This document shows positions 47,601 through 58,853 of a DNA stretch of 64,000 bases, one piece after another. The stretch comes from Triops longicaudatus (taxonomy: Eukaryota > Arthropoda > Branchiopoda > Notostraca > Triopsidae), in contig JAGQDJ010000116.1 of the NCBI GenBank assembly GCA_022885665.1, positions 62,001 to 126,000 on the forward strand, in the 5' to 3' direction. The notes under the pieces were generated by a model. That model worked only from the letters and a program-made list of their open reading frames with translations. It was not told the DNA's origin and did no database searches. The position numbers were made by a program, and so were the translations under genes. Each line of letters opens with the position of its first letter. The stretch's first letter is position 1.

Positions 47601-49296
47601 ATTTTCCTTTGTAGTTTGGTGAGCATGAGTTGGTGAGGGAGGCGGGCGGAAGGTCGCTAGGGGAAAAGCCAAGCTCGGGGCCTAACAGCGTTGGTGCCTG
47701 AATTAGAGTGATCAAAGCCAGGTGATGCGATTAGCCTCCATAGCGCTACTGTGGGGGTTAATTGACTTGCTAGGAAGATGATGATGACGGTTGCTGCAAC
47801 CTCGTCTCCATATCGCACGCTCTGACAAGTTCTTTTTCCCTTTTATCCTAACGTGATTGCTAGCTGCTGCCTAATACACACTACAAATTCCTTTCCTTCC
47901 AATAACTTTTACTAACTCCACTTGGGATCGCTTTTGGAAACGTAGTCTTACGCCGGCAATTTCTTTATCCCGGCCTTTGTAGCTTTTTTCAAACCCTTGG
48001 GTGTTTAGTTTGCCACATTTCGCCTCAAAATTGGCTCAACAGAGTCAAATTTAGTAAGGCAGAGTTCACGCAAGACAAGTCTGACACAACATCGACTTGG
48101 ATGAAATAAAATGCGAAAAATGGGTTGCTTACCTGTACACGGGCTTCGGTCAGATTAATTTTCATAGCCAGGTCTTCACGGGTGAACACATCTGGGTAAT
48201 GAGTCTGGGCAAAGGCATTCTCCAATTCTTCCAACTGATTCACAGAAACAGTAAAATACGCGGCATGTAATGTCAGAGTTCATCATGTATGGCATAAATT
48301 GATCGAAGTTTGCTTTACCTGGGCCAGTGTGAAGGTGGTTCTATTTCTTCGTTGCTTACGTCGGACAAAAGCTTCCTCGCTACCTTCACTACCGTAAGCA
48401 AATGGAGTATCTACAAGAATATTTCTTAGTGCTCAACCATTCTGAAAACTATGCATAACATATTTTAGATCAAATATCAGTGCTTGCATACTTCAAGGTT
48501 TTCTTGGAAGTTTAAGAGAATTAAAAGCTAAGCCTTGGCTTTTTAAACAACTCCTCAGTACTCGAAAGCTTTCTATTCCCGGCTAACAAGTTGATGCTGA
48601 GTCTTTTGAGGTAAGGAAAAGTCTTTAAAGCCTCCTTAATAAATCAGGTCTGATCTTATTGGGATCCCCCATATGTCGGATAGCATGGTCGTTTCCATGC
48701 ATCAGGTTCAAGTTAGCTTTCTGGGATAACGCTCGGTTGCTAAACCGAATTGAAGATATTCTTTCTTTTCCTTCTGTCTTCGGCACTAACTCCTCCCCGA
48801 AAGAAAAGCTCTTCGTGAGGACCGAAATGGGTGCTTTCTCAACTTGGGGTGGGGAATTGAAGAAGACTTGGACGATCTAGTTACCCTCGGGATCTTGATG
48901 GAGTCTTTCTCTCCCCCTCGAATGAAAAACAATAGAGTAGAATTTGTCTTCATTGAGCAGCGAGATTGGAAGCCGTCCACACCTTGATACCACAATCATC
49001 TATATTGCGGGCTAAGCAATCTTCACGAGCTTGCCTCAACATATATTTCAGCGAAGAAATATGGTACGGTCTTTGCCGTATTTCCCGCTATCAGGTTAGG
49101 AACTACCAGGCAATTTCTGTCTTCTTTTTTTTTTCCTTTGGGCGTTGCAATGAAAATACAATGAAGTCAACTTACATGGATAAGGTGGGTACGGATAATC
49201 CAAGACTTGCATTACACGCTGGGCTGCCGCACCTGCTGGATGCAAACTTCCGGTAGGGGGACAGTGGTAGCAGAACATGCTACTCCAGTTGTTCAT
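44628..49296 (-). CDS. Drgx: Dorsal root ganglia homeobox (Drgx) paired-like transcription factor
   Basis: Nuclear DNA-binding regulator of sensory neuron development. Eight exons join in frame: 49176-49296, 48319-48410, 48133-48234, 46381-46497, 46176-46288, 45802-46083, 45182-45285 and 44628-44977 (426 residues). The N-terminus has MFCYHCPP, matching MFYFHCPP of vertebrate DRGX. The homeodomain runs RRKQRRNRTTFTLAQLEELE, FAQTHYPDVFTREDLAMKIN, LTEARVQ | VWFQNRRAKWRK. It carries Gln at homeodomain position 50 and the classic Q46/V47 intron (1.6 kb here). A later exon has RFSVESLL, an octapeptide-like motif. The last exon has CSCCPV, comparable to CSCC of DRGX, and the OAR motif RTSSVAELRRKATEHSTALL. 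A downstream Met at 49278 is an alternative start. Confidence 0.93.
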
Positions 49297-51543
49297 GTTG
49301 GGAAATCTGTTGATTAAGAAATAATAATATGCGACGTTTAAATACAAACCCAACTCTGAATATAGTAGGAAAGTTACAAGTGTTTTACAATTTTAGCCTG
49401 TTACAAGAGTTCTACACCTTCCGTCGTGTTTGCAAATTTACGTCAGTAAGGGAATTTGGAGTAGTGGTTTTTGAGCAGGCAACGAAGGAGCAAATTGTGT
49501 GTGTGTGTGTGTATCCTGGTACCTGGGTCTGTGCAATAAGCCAATTGTGGAGATCAAGGGGCGTTTGACGAGCCTTAGTTGATGTGAGTGGATTGCCGTG
49601 AGGACGGCGCCTAATTGAATCACGCTGCAGAGCTAATGAGTCATGACGAGGCCGAGGGGAACGAAGAAAAACGAATTAACAGCATTCAGGAGTCTGAGCC
49701 GACTTATTACCTTGAGCTCCCCGGGCCCCTCTTCTTTTTAGGAGCGTCAGTAAAAGAGGTTTTCTGTGTGCTTTGCGTCTTTCCCCTCTCTTGCTCGACA
49801 TTCCATTTCATGTACTCAACAATTCATGAGGATTTACTCTTCAATCCTCAGTTGAATTCACAGAACCTTCCACTAATTGACCGAAATGATAACATTGTCG
49901 CATTTAAGCTTAGGGATCGCTATTGGATTTAGTAAATGTATCTTAGAAACTTCGTTTTCATGCGCTGTGGAGAATTTCATGAAGCTGGTTGTTTGCGAGA
50001 ACCTATTTTATGCTAGTTGACAGAAATATAAACATCTAACGAAGACACTTGTGCATTCGCGGAAGGTGAACACATGGTAATAACACCACATGTGAAACGA
50101 AACCTTACCTGCTAGGCTCCAGTTTGCCAGCTTACGGAACACTCAACACTGTGTTAATGGAGTAGCAATATGATTATTTTAGGGCACCGTTGACGCGGTT
50201 TGCACTTCACGATAGTTGACTAACGAATGAAACCATAAGCATGCTGAGTGATGAGATGTAGGCGACATAAACCGACTTGGAGAAGCCACTCCTGAGGTAA
50301 GCGTATCTACTTGTGTGGAGATCACCCGGGACGAAACGCATGCGTTGCCGTTGAGCCAAACAGCATCCGTCGTCGCAGATTTGCGCTGATCAACTTGGAC
50401 AGCAATGCATTCTCAAGAGCCTATGGCTTTAAGGGGCGTAACACCACCAGCCATCACTTCAATCCCTTAATAGACAGCTCTTTAGTGAACCGAGTATCAT
50501 AATGGGATAGGGATACAATCTCGAAGTCTTTGGAACACAACCATGGAAAGCGCTGTCAAGTTCGTTAGGTGTTTTGTCCAAATGCAAAGCTTATTTTGAC
50601 CGTAAATCAACTCATTATAAGGCTACACGACGTATCTCAAAAATTACTCGTTTCCGCACAATGCGCGAAATTGAATAATGCTTATTCCGTAAATGTTATT
50701 CCGTATATTCCTCGCGACTCTAAGAGGTTTTTAAGAAGAAGGTAAATAAATGAGATATTGCATATTGTATGCATAACTAATCACTATAATGCAAGTAACT
50801 TGAATTATTCTGGTTAATTCTCTACAATAATGTTCTAATTGTATCTAATGTTATCCCTATTCTATAAGTTCCCCATTAGATTGTATATCTCCATTTTTAC
50901 TAATTTGACAAAGACACCGGTGGCTATCTCAATAAAGCAATTCCGATCCTAAGAATGGATTATTCTGTTTATTATCGCGTTATCTTAGTTCGACTGTGTG
51001 GATCTTCCGCGAAACGATCATCAATTGATTTCCTTTCCCAGCCCATCAAGCATAACCATTGATGCGGTGCTCAGCTGGTTGCTGCTGGCTTATGACGTTA
51101 ACTTGCATTACTAGATGGGTTTTCGTAGCGGTTCTCGTGCATTATAAATGTACTTATCATATCACCTTCAGCTACGTGGCAGTTCGCGAGAACACTTTTA
51201 GTCTAAAACCGAATTTATCACCAGTGGATAATGTATGTGTTGAAAAATACGTGTACGACAACCCCCCCTCCCTCTATTTCAAATACAAGCGCAACATCCA
51301 AACTGAGACCTCCGTTATCTCGTGACTGACACCTTTCGCATATACGTATTGAATAGGATTTAATTTACCAAGGAGTTGGAGAGCGAGAGAGCTAATTTGT
51401 CCAATGTCATTAGACTAATCTAAACTTTTAAATTATAATGTGATGATGTATTGTTTATTTGGCTCATTGAGGTCACCGTTTTCTTTCTTTTTTCATTGAA
51501 CGCATGAGGAAATTGTAACAGTTCTGCACAATCTTACACAATA
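49297..51543. other. Upstream region of Drgx, no gene seen
   Basis: No supported coding sequence. A (GT)n microsatellite lies at about 49497-49511. Open frames at 49329-49932 and 50311-50502 are short, compositionally random and unspliced to anything recognisable. It probably includes Drgx regulatory DNA. Confidence 0.4.
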
Positions 51544-51693
51544 AAATCTCACTATAGCGAACAATGTTTGTAGCGAACTCTTAGGCAATATGGAGGTGTG
51601 CCAGCCTGTGTCATGTAAACCGTCTGATTTAGCGAACTTTGGAAATGGAAATTAATATTTCCGTCCGGAGAAATTTCGTTATCGCGACATTTT
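51544..51693. mobile_element. pogo/Tigger-like MITE (150 bp)
   Basis: The left end AAATCTCACTATAGCGAAC and the reverse complement of the right end, AAATGTCGCGATAACGAAAT, are inverted repeats. Each is bordered by TA (51542-51543 and 51694-51695), the target duplication of Tc1/mariner-pogo elements. The (C)TATAACGAAC-type repeated ends are typical of Tigger/pogo relatives. It has no transposase, so it is non-autonomous. A similar single end is seen near 14166. Confidence 0.68.
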
Positions 51694-51695
51694 AC

Positions 51696-52477
51696 TGAAG
51701 AAAATACGTAAGAATATACTGAATAGCATAAAATTATAAACAGTACGCAAGCTAGGAGAGGTGTAATTATTTGGTAGCGTACCGTAATGGCATTTACTGA
51801 GATTGTTCTTCTACACTCTCCGAGCAGTTTTGCCGAGTTTGAAAATTGCGAAGTGGCCAATTGCAAGGGCCAATTCTATAAATTATTTTGAAAACCGCAA
51901 TATTTTCAATTCAACGACGGCTTTCTAATTTGACTCCATACAAATTATATATACAACATAATTAGCTTCTATCATCTGAATAATGTTTCCATGGGACGAT
52001 TCAAACACCATCTTAGGCACATATCCAGGTTCCTGGTTCTTGTCGGTTTCGGGAGGGGTTTTACCATATGCAATTTTTTTACATTTTCCGATGATGGGTA
52101 ACATCCACGCGCCTTCGTGTTTTCGTATCGGTAAAGTTTGAAAGCACACATCGATATTTTAATCCACCAATCACAAAGCAAGAGAATGTTTTGTGCACGA
52201 GTGTATAAGCGATGTAGAATTCCTTGAGTTGGTGACGAAAGAGTAGAAAATTTACTCGAGGGAAGGACTGCGAACATTCCTTTTATTTTATGTGTCGTTT
52301 AGATCTTATAAGTTTAAAGCAGCGTAGTGCTTATGCCTATTCGTAGATAAGGTAAGTCCGTCTTTTTTATGATTTAAATAATCACGCATGACCATGTGAC
52401 TTTCGAAGTGTGTAGGTCATATTACCGTGTGAGCGAGTTTGCTCTTACGCGAGAACTTTCGTCATAGATACATCAAC
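51696..52477. other. Short intergenic region before RNF4-like gene
   Basis: No recognised coding region. Minus-strand open frames (51925-52277) overlap each other and lack motifs. Confidence 0.4.
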
Positions 52478-53291
52478 ATGAGTGGACCATCACGAAGGAC
52501 CAGGCAGCGCAATCAAGCTGCTTTCTTAGCTCGGTTGGAGCCCAGACGGTTGGTAGCCAGGCCCAGGCTGGAGGTTAGAGTTAGAAGAATAGGTATTTTG
52601 ACTTAAATAACAAGAAAGAATTGATATAGTCCGAGTATTAGATCTGAACCAACTTCTGTCACCTGCTGCAGTTGGACGGAATGAAGAAAACGATTGTGAC
52701 CGTCCTTATTTTAGTTTGATTAACCGGCTGCAAGCCACGGATGTTCCTGCTACGGACAGTGCCTTGGATCGCAGCGTTGTGGACTTAACTTGTGAAGTGG
52801 ACAACATTCCGCAAATTGCTGCTAGAAACCAGACTGTTAATAACGATGAAATTCTAATTGTATCAGAGAACATTCACACTGATTCTCCCGTCATTCTGGA
52901 TCAAGTCCCTGCACCAAATCGTGGTAGGGGAGCCAGTGTGATTGTAGCTAATAATTTTGGCAGAAGGGATAGTCCCGTCCGTGTCTTAGAAGAACTTGTT
53001 ACTATAGATAGTGATCAAAATGTAAATCCAGGATTCGCCTCCGTTGCTCCAGATGTGTCTACTGTTGCTTCAGCTTCTAATAATAATATCGGTGATGCTG
53101 TTGTCATTCAATGTCCGATCTGCTTGGACAGTATGAAAGAGATGCGCACCGCAAGAAAAGTAACGTACGTGACAAACTGTGGCCATGTGTTCTGTAAGCC
53201 CTGCATTGAAGAAGCCATATCAGCCACCAAATCTTGTCCTACTTGTCGTAAGCGGTTGCGTGTTAAAGATGCCCACCCCCTTTTCCTTTAA
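52478..53291 (+). CDS. RNF4-type SUMO-targeted ubiquitin E3 ligase
   Basis: RING E3 ligase that ubiquitylates poly-SUMOylated nuclear proteins (RNF4, Drosophila Degringolade). Exons 52478-52592 and 52672-53291 join in phase 1 to about 244 residues. The N-terminus is Arg-rich (SRRTRQRNQAAF, RPRLEVRVRR). Candidate SUMO-interacting motifs follow: VVDLTCEVD, EILIVSE and VTIDSD, each a hydrophobic core beside acidic residues. The C-terminal RING is CPICLDSMKEM, TNCGHVFCKPCIEEAI, SCPTCRKRL and ends with HPLFL, like the RNF4 terminus HPIYI that helps RING dimerisation. Zinc ligands C-C-C-H-C-C-C-C are complete. A polyadenylation signal AATAAA lies near 53421. Confidence 0.9.
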
Positions 53292-54240
53292 CCTGCTCAT
53301 TGTACCAGCATAGTGGGCATCTCTGGGATATTTTGTATCGTACATAAATTCTCTTAATTTCTTACTTAATTTGATGCATCCTTGTGTACTGCTTTTTTTG
53401 GTGAAATTTCATGATACGTGAATAAACTTTGTAAAAAGTGTCTGTTTTAAGTTATTGGTGATAATTAAAGAGTAGAAATTATATGTGAAGAGGCACATTT
53501 TAAATTAAAGCTTAGTTAAAATTTTTACATGCCTAGACTGGTGTTTGACCAAAAGTACGAGAGTTATTGCCTCGCGAAATTTCCCGCCACGAGAACGTGA
53601 CGTAACTGAGTGAAGAAAACGTGACGTAAAGACACGTGCCCGTATTAAACCATTAAAAACAGTGATTTTATTCGCGGAGCACTTTCGTAATGCCTGAGTA
53701 CCACAACGATGTTGGACTAATGGCGAAAATGTCCGGTATTAATGTTAGGTTTCTTATTTCTTAACTATCTCAGCTATCATTTCGTATATGAATTAACAAA
53801 GAAACGCATAACCGAACCAGATTTGTAGGCTTCATCATAGAAGACAACGTTGTTTTTTTGCGCCCATCCTCTTCAAGGTTGTAGTCAATTCTTCAAAGGA
53901 TATCCTGGAACCCTACAAAACTTCATTTTTTCATAATTATGCTCATAGTATTTTGGAAAATATTGTAACCTATGACGGTTGTAAGTTTAGGGAATTTCCG
54001 AAAGGACAATATATTTCAACAGTCGCTAACCCTTTTCGAACATCTTTCCTTTCCACGAGCATAAGGTCACTCCTCCCACTGTAACTTATGACCGCCCCTT
54101 CTGCATTTCTTGCTCGCTTGCCTAGCAAGTTTGTAAACAAGGATCTTGAGACCTCTTATATCTAGTGAGACTTTTAAAAATAATTCCCCTATCCTTGTCA
54201 GATTGAAAAGTGAGTTGTCCATGCGACAATTCTCTTCAAC
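53292..54240. other. Intergenic region between RNF4-like gene and LACTB2
   Basis: No coding region is supported. The AATAAA about 130 bp in probably ends the RNF4-like transcript; the rest is AT-rich. Confidence 0.45.
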
Positions 54241-55279
54241 ATGGCAGCAGCTGTACCAAAATTAACTCAGCTGTCTCCCCGCGTTTGGCGAATTTTGGGT
54301 TGCAATCCAGGGCCAATGACACTTCAAGGCACGAATACGTACTTAATAGGCACCGGCGAAAAGTAACCCTTTTCTGTCTACACTGAACTCCAGATTAATT
54401 ATTTCTTCTATATTCCCATAAAGGAGAGTGCTTTTGGATACCGGCGACGAAGGTGTTCCAGATTACATTTCGTCTCTGAGGTCCGTGTTGTCAGATAACA
54501 AAGTTTTGATCCAGAGTATCGTAGTTACTCACTGGCATCATGACCACATCGGAGGTGTGTCTGATGTAATCAAAGCCTTCCATTTGCCGATGCAAAGTAA
54601 CACCTATGAATGGTCCGTATGTAACGGAACATTAAACGTTCGTTATATGTTCAGTTCTGAAGTTTCCACGTTCGGACGGCGATGAAGTCGATTTGCCTGA
54701 CGGTATTAAAGTTAACTATCTCAAAAACGGCGAGGAAATTAAGCTTCAAGGCGCTACACTCAAAGTAGTACATACTCCCGGTCATACCACTGACCACGTT
54801 GTTCTCCGTCTTGAAGAAGAAAATGCCGTCTTTAGCGGAGATTGTATCCTGGGCGAAGGAACGACGGTTTTCGAAGACTTGCACGACTACATGCTTTCTT
54901 TGAGAAAAATTATGGATCTTAAACCCAACATCATATACCCCGGTCATGGTCCGGTGATCAATGATCCAATGGAGCGACTTCAGCAATACATAGACCACAG
55001 GAATAAACGCGAGGAACAAATTTTCGCCTCTTTGGCTCGAGCGCCGAACCAGTCGTGCACCGCGCGCGACATCGTTTTGGACGTTTATAAAGTAATCTTT
55101 TCTTTGGACCTGCTGTTTTTTGTTTTTAAGTACGCACTCTCTAGGAAATACCGGAACACTTATATGATGCTGCCGAAGTTAACGTGGTTCATCATCTCGA
55201 GAAGTTATGTAAAGAAGGGAAGGTTACTAGAGGAGATGATCGCTATTCCTTGACATCTTTCCCTACAAGCACGATATAA
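54241..55279 (+). CDS. LACTB2: Endoribonuclease LACTB2 (metallo-beta-lactamase fold)
   Basis: Mitochondrial single-strand endoribonuclease of the metallo-beta-lactamase superfamily. Exons 54241-54362, 54424-54596, 54655-55091 and 55145-55279 join in frame to about 288 residues, the family length. The start MAAAVPKLTQLSPRVWRILG is followed by NPGPMTLQGTNTYLIG, the characteristic LACTB2 substrate-side strand. Metal-binding motifs are THWHHDHIGG (HxHxDH), HTPGHTTDH, GDCILGEGTTVFEDL (motif IV Asp) and the C-terminal YPGHGP. The C-terminal winged region includes ARDIVLDVYK, then EIPEHLYDAAEVNVVHHLEK and GKVTRGDDRYSL. All active-site residues appear intact. The gene is convergent with RNGTT (157 bp between stops), with AATAAA near 55294. 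Confidence 0.94.
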
Positions 55280-55435
55280 ACTGTTACGTTGTAGAATAAA
55301 GTACATTTGTACTACGTTATATGAGTTTAAAAAGTGTTTTGTATCCCATACGAAGCCAGAAGATTGAATTTATCTAAAGGTAACACACAGTCAATTTACA
55401 CGAGCCTGTTTACGATCACTTTTCAGAATTGTGTT

Positions 55436-58025
55436 TCATCTTCTGTGGGAAGAACTCGTATGAGCTGGTAGTGGAGCTTTAAACTGGCTTGAATGTGCCT
55501 TGATAAAATCCAGCAGGATCGTTTCCGTGACTGGTTCCCTAATGCTCTGACACACGGCTAAATAACAAGTCAATTTTAAGCTTAATGATCACATTCACAT
55601 AAAATTAATTACTTACACATAGCTGTGTTATATGAATTAGGAAAGCTCTTGTCGGTTCGCTCTCGCATGAATTTCCACTCGTTATGTTCGAATTTGCACT
55701 CGATGATCTTTTTGTCCATGTCTTTCACATCTTTCGTTACCCTCATTGACGCGAAGGGTGTATCAAGACTTCCCACGTATAAGTAACCGATCTTCTTTTT
55801 GAGACATCTACGTAAGAAAGCTTATAGACACAGCACTAAAGAATAAAAAGAGAAGAGAAAATAGTTACCCTGGCTTATCTTCCGTGACTATTTTAAGTCG
55901 AAAATCTACAGAATTGTGGCTAGGAGGTTTCCATTTCAGAACTGAAGGACATTGGCCAGGGACGTAAGACTGCGCAAATCATTTTCAAATACTAAAAACC
56001 AAAACTTCCTATTATCCAAAGCTTACTTCATTGACAGGTTGAAATATGAGTCCATCAGGTTCGTGGGACAAATTACGCTGGAATTTTTCAGATAAAAGGT
56101 AACCGGCATAGCTTTTGTCCCAAAAGTCTTTACACCGGACTCCGAAGGGTTCTCTTTCGCGAATAATAACTTGTTTCTTCATCGCGTTCGTGCGTGGCCC
56201 AATGATTTTTTCCTAAGAAACCAGGCAAAGATTCAAATAATAGTAATTAAAATGACGACAGTAAAACGAATAAATGGCCCAAGTATAAGTAACCGACTGA
56301 CGAAGTTGACCAACTGATAAAATTCTCCCATCTAGCTTAAAGCGACGCCTCAAAGAAACTTACTCGGATGTATCTTAAACGGTCTTGGAAGCCAGATTTC
56401 CCAATTTGAGAGTCGCCTTCGTACTGGACACAGTCGTAAATCAAATACCTCGGATAATGTTTAGTTTGATTTCCTTCGACGACTTTGTCAATCACCATTT
56501 CCTAACAGTCACACTGTTTTGAGTATGGGTTTATCATAGAAAAAACACAAAGAAAACAGAACTTACGCCGTCTAATAAAGTGTCGCTTAGGTGTGTTCTG
56601 AGGTCTCCTCTCAAAAATGTAATTCCCTTGACCTGGAATACGGAATTATCTCGGTCTAAGAAGAAAATGCGATCTTTCCCGTTAATATACATCATATACC
56701 TGAGACAAATGTAATTAATTACATAAAGCTTGATAAGCAGATAAACTGTCATCCGTTTTTACCTAGTGCCGTCTGCTTTCCAGGATACCATGTATGAATC
56801 TTTGATACATTCCAAGTTTTCAAGATCCATTGACACAGGTTGGCAGCCAGGGAAACCAGAACTATAATGCAAGATATACCAAAAGTGTCAACGATTTTTA
56901 AAATTCAACTAATTACCTATCCCATTCACAAATTTCTTGCACCTTACGCTGTATTTCTCCTAACAACGGTTCGCTAACAGGTTGTACGCCCGGAACACCT
57001 TCCATGAACACAGGACATTTTTTGTTTTTCTCTTTTCTTCGTCTAACAATGCAAAGTGTAACATAAACATAAGAACTAAAACCCAAACAGTTTATTACTT
57101 CTTTTTGCTGGGACCATCCTCGTCCCCTTGTTCTTCAGCATCATTACCCAAATCATTGCCGTCATCATCTACGCCAATTTGTGTGTCATCCGACTCTGAA
57201 ATATACTAAATGTGAAACCAAAAGAATGGAAGGAATATGAAGATTACCTGTATGCCAAGAAGGTAACGCAGGAGCAGGGGGAGTGTCTTCCACATCACCG
57301 AATTTTTTAAATAATTCTTCAAGATAATCTTGTTTGTAAATACCGGGAGGCCTGTCAACACGACGCCAGTATCAAAGATTGCATTTCAAACATACCATGC
57401 TGAAACTATATTAAAAGAAGCCTCATGAAAGCTACCGTGCTCTGGCGAACTCCATCACGGCAGCTTCAACGGACCAATCTTCTTCTGTCACCAGATACGC
57501 GGTGACCAGAAAGCCCGTGCGGTTGAATCCGTGAGTGCAGTGAACACCAATAGACTCCAAGGGATTTTGCTGGATAAATCGTTTACAAATAGTCACAAAT
57601 GTTTGAACGGTTTCTTCGGACGGGCATTCGCCATGACCTCGACAATTAAGTTTCACGTATTTGCACCCCATTTCTTCCACTTCTTGTTTATCATAAAATC
57701 GATCGGTGTTAGTAAGGTCAATCCAGAGCCCAACTTTTACCTGTATAATACAATTTTAACAAAGTTATCGTAAAAAGACTATTTTCTATCAAGCATTCCT
57801 TCAGGCATTTACTTTGTAACTCTTTAGAGATTCGAAGAGCATTTTCGGGTGAAAACGATACTCTTCATCAATGGACCCGTCAAACTTAGACCCCAATGGC
57901 GTTTTAAAAGCAATAAATTTGCTTCCAATCGGAGTATTCGATTTCCTGGGACAATGGAGCCAACGCGGTGGCAAGGGACCAGGTCCGGATTCCCATTGTT
58001 TCCTCCTGCGAAACCCGCCGCTCAT
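55436..58025 (-). CDS. RNGTT: mRNA-capping enzyme (RNA triphosphatase + guanylyltransferase)
   Basis: Bifunctional nuclear enzyme that removes the gamma-phosphate of nascent pre-mRNA and adds the GMP cap. It starts MSGGFRRRKQWESGPGPLPP. The N-terminal cysteine-phosphatase domain begins PRWLHCPRKSNTPIGSKF and has the P-loop HCTHGFNRTG (HC-x5-R-T) near 57525. After an acidic linker (DDDGNDLGNDAEEQGDEDGP), the guanylyltransferase domain opens with PGCQPVSMDLENL. It has the covalent-Lys motif KADGTR at about 56765-56785, then YMMYINGKDRIFFLDRD, LDGEMVIDKV, YLIYDC and EPDGLIFQP (motif IV). The final exon ends SSSHRR at 55436. About ten short introns are present. It is divergent from NDUFV1. Confidence 0.95.
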
Positions 58026-58853
58026 TTTTATTACTTCTTTACTACTTACGGAAAATATTGAGGTTAACACAAACGAATTGTAATTGTGACACAAAGTGGA
58101 ACAGCTTTACATGGTGAAATTGGCCTACCAGACCAAAACACATACGAGGCGCTCCAGTGTTAGTTGCAGCAACTAATAATGAAAAGGACGCATACAGAAA
58201 CAAGGCGTGAGCTAAGCTAGCTTCTAATTGCGCGGGAGATGTGTGCCTCAGATTTCTCGCATAAGTTGAAGTTCCCAACCCAACTTATTAGAAAAATTAA
58301 ATGTGAGCTAGGATAATATTAAGTAGAAGGCTAGCATTCTGAAATTATTTCTTCGCATTAAAGTAAAGGCTTGCGTTAAAATATGTGGACCACGGTCGCG
58401 TAAGTCAAATAAACATTTTTGATAGTATATTTAAGAGCAATGAAAGTGCTAAGCTGCAAAAAAATTGTACCGTTGCTTCTTAAATTATTTATTAAAGTAG
58501 ACACAGGTTATAAAATTATTTATCGAATATTAGTTCCGGTTTTCATAATGAAGTAGAGGATAAATTTTGCGGTCAAAAGTAGTAGTCTATTTAGGAATGC
58601 GTTCTTGAAATGGCCGCTGTGTACCAGGCCTAAACTTCATAAACATCCGTGGGACGAAAACTTTCAAGATTTCGACAAGTTACTTTCAGCGTATGGCTTT
58701 AACTAAGTACCTAACCAAAGGCGGCTGGGGTAATTTGTTTAATTCTTTATTTTATTTATACTCCCTATTTTCAAGTTCGCAGCTCTGTAGTATTATAATA
58801 TAGGAAGCTGTATAGATTTTCGTATTCATGTTACATAACTCACATTACGTTTA

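Noticed and set aside
49495..49512. GT dinucleotide run as a regulatory element
   Set aside because: Simple microsatellite; no evidence of function.
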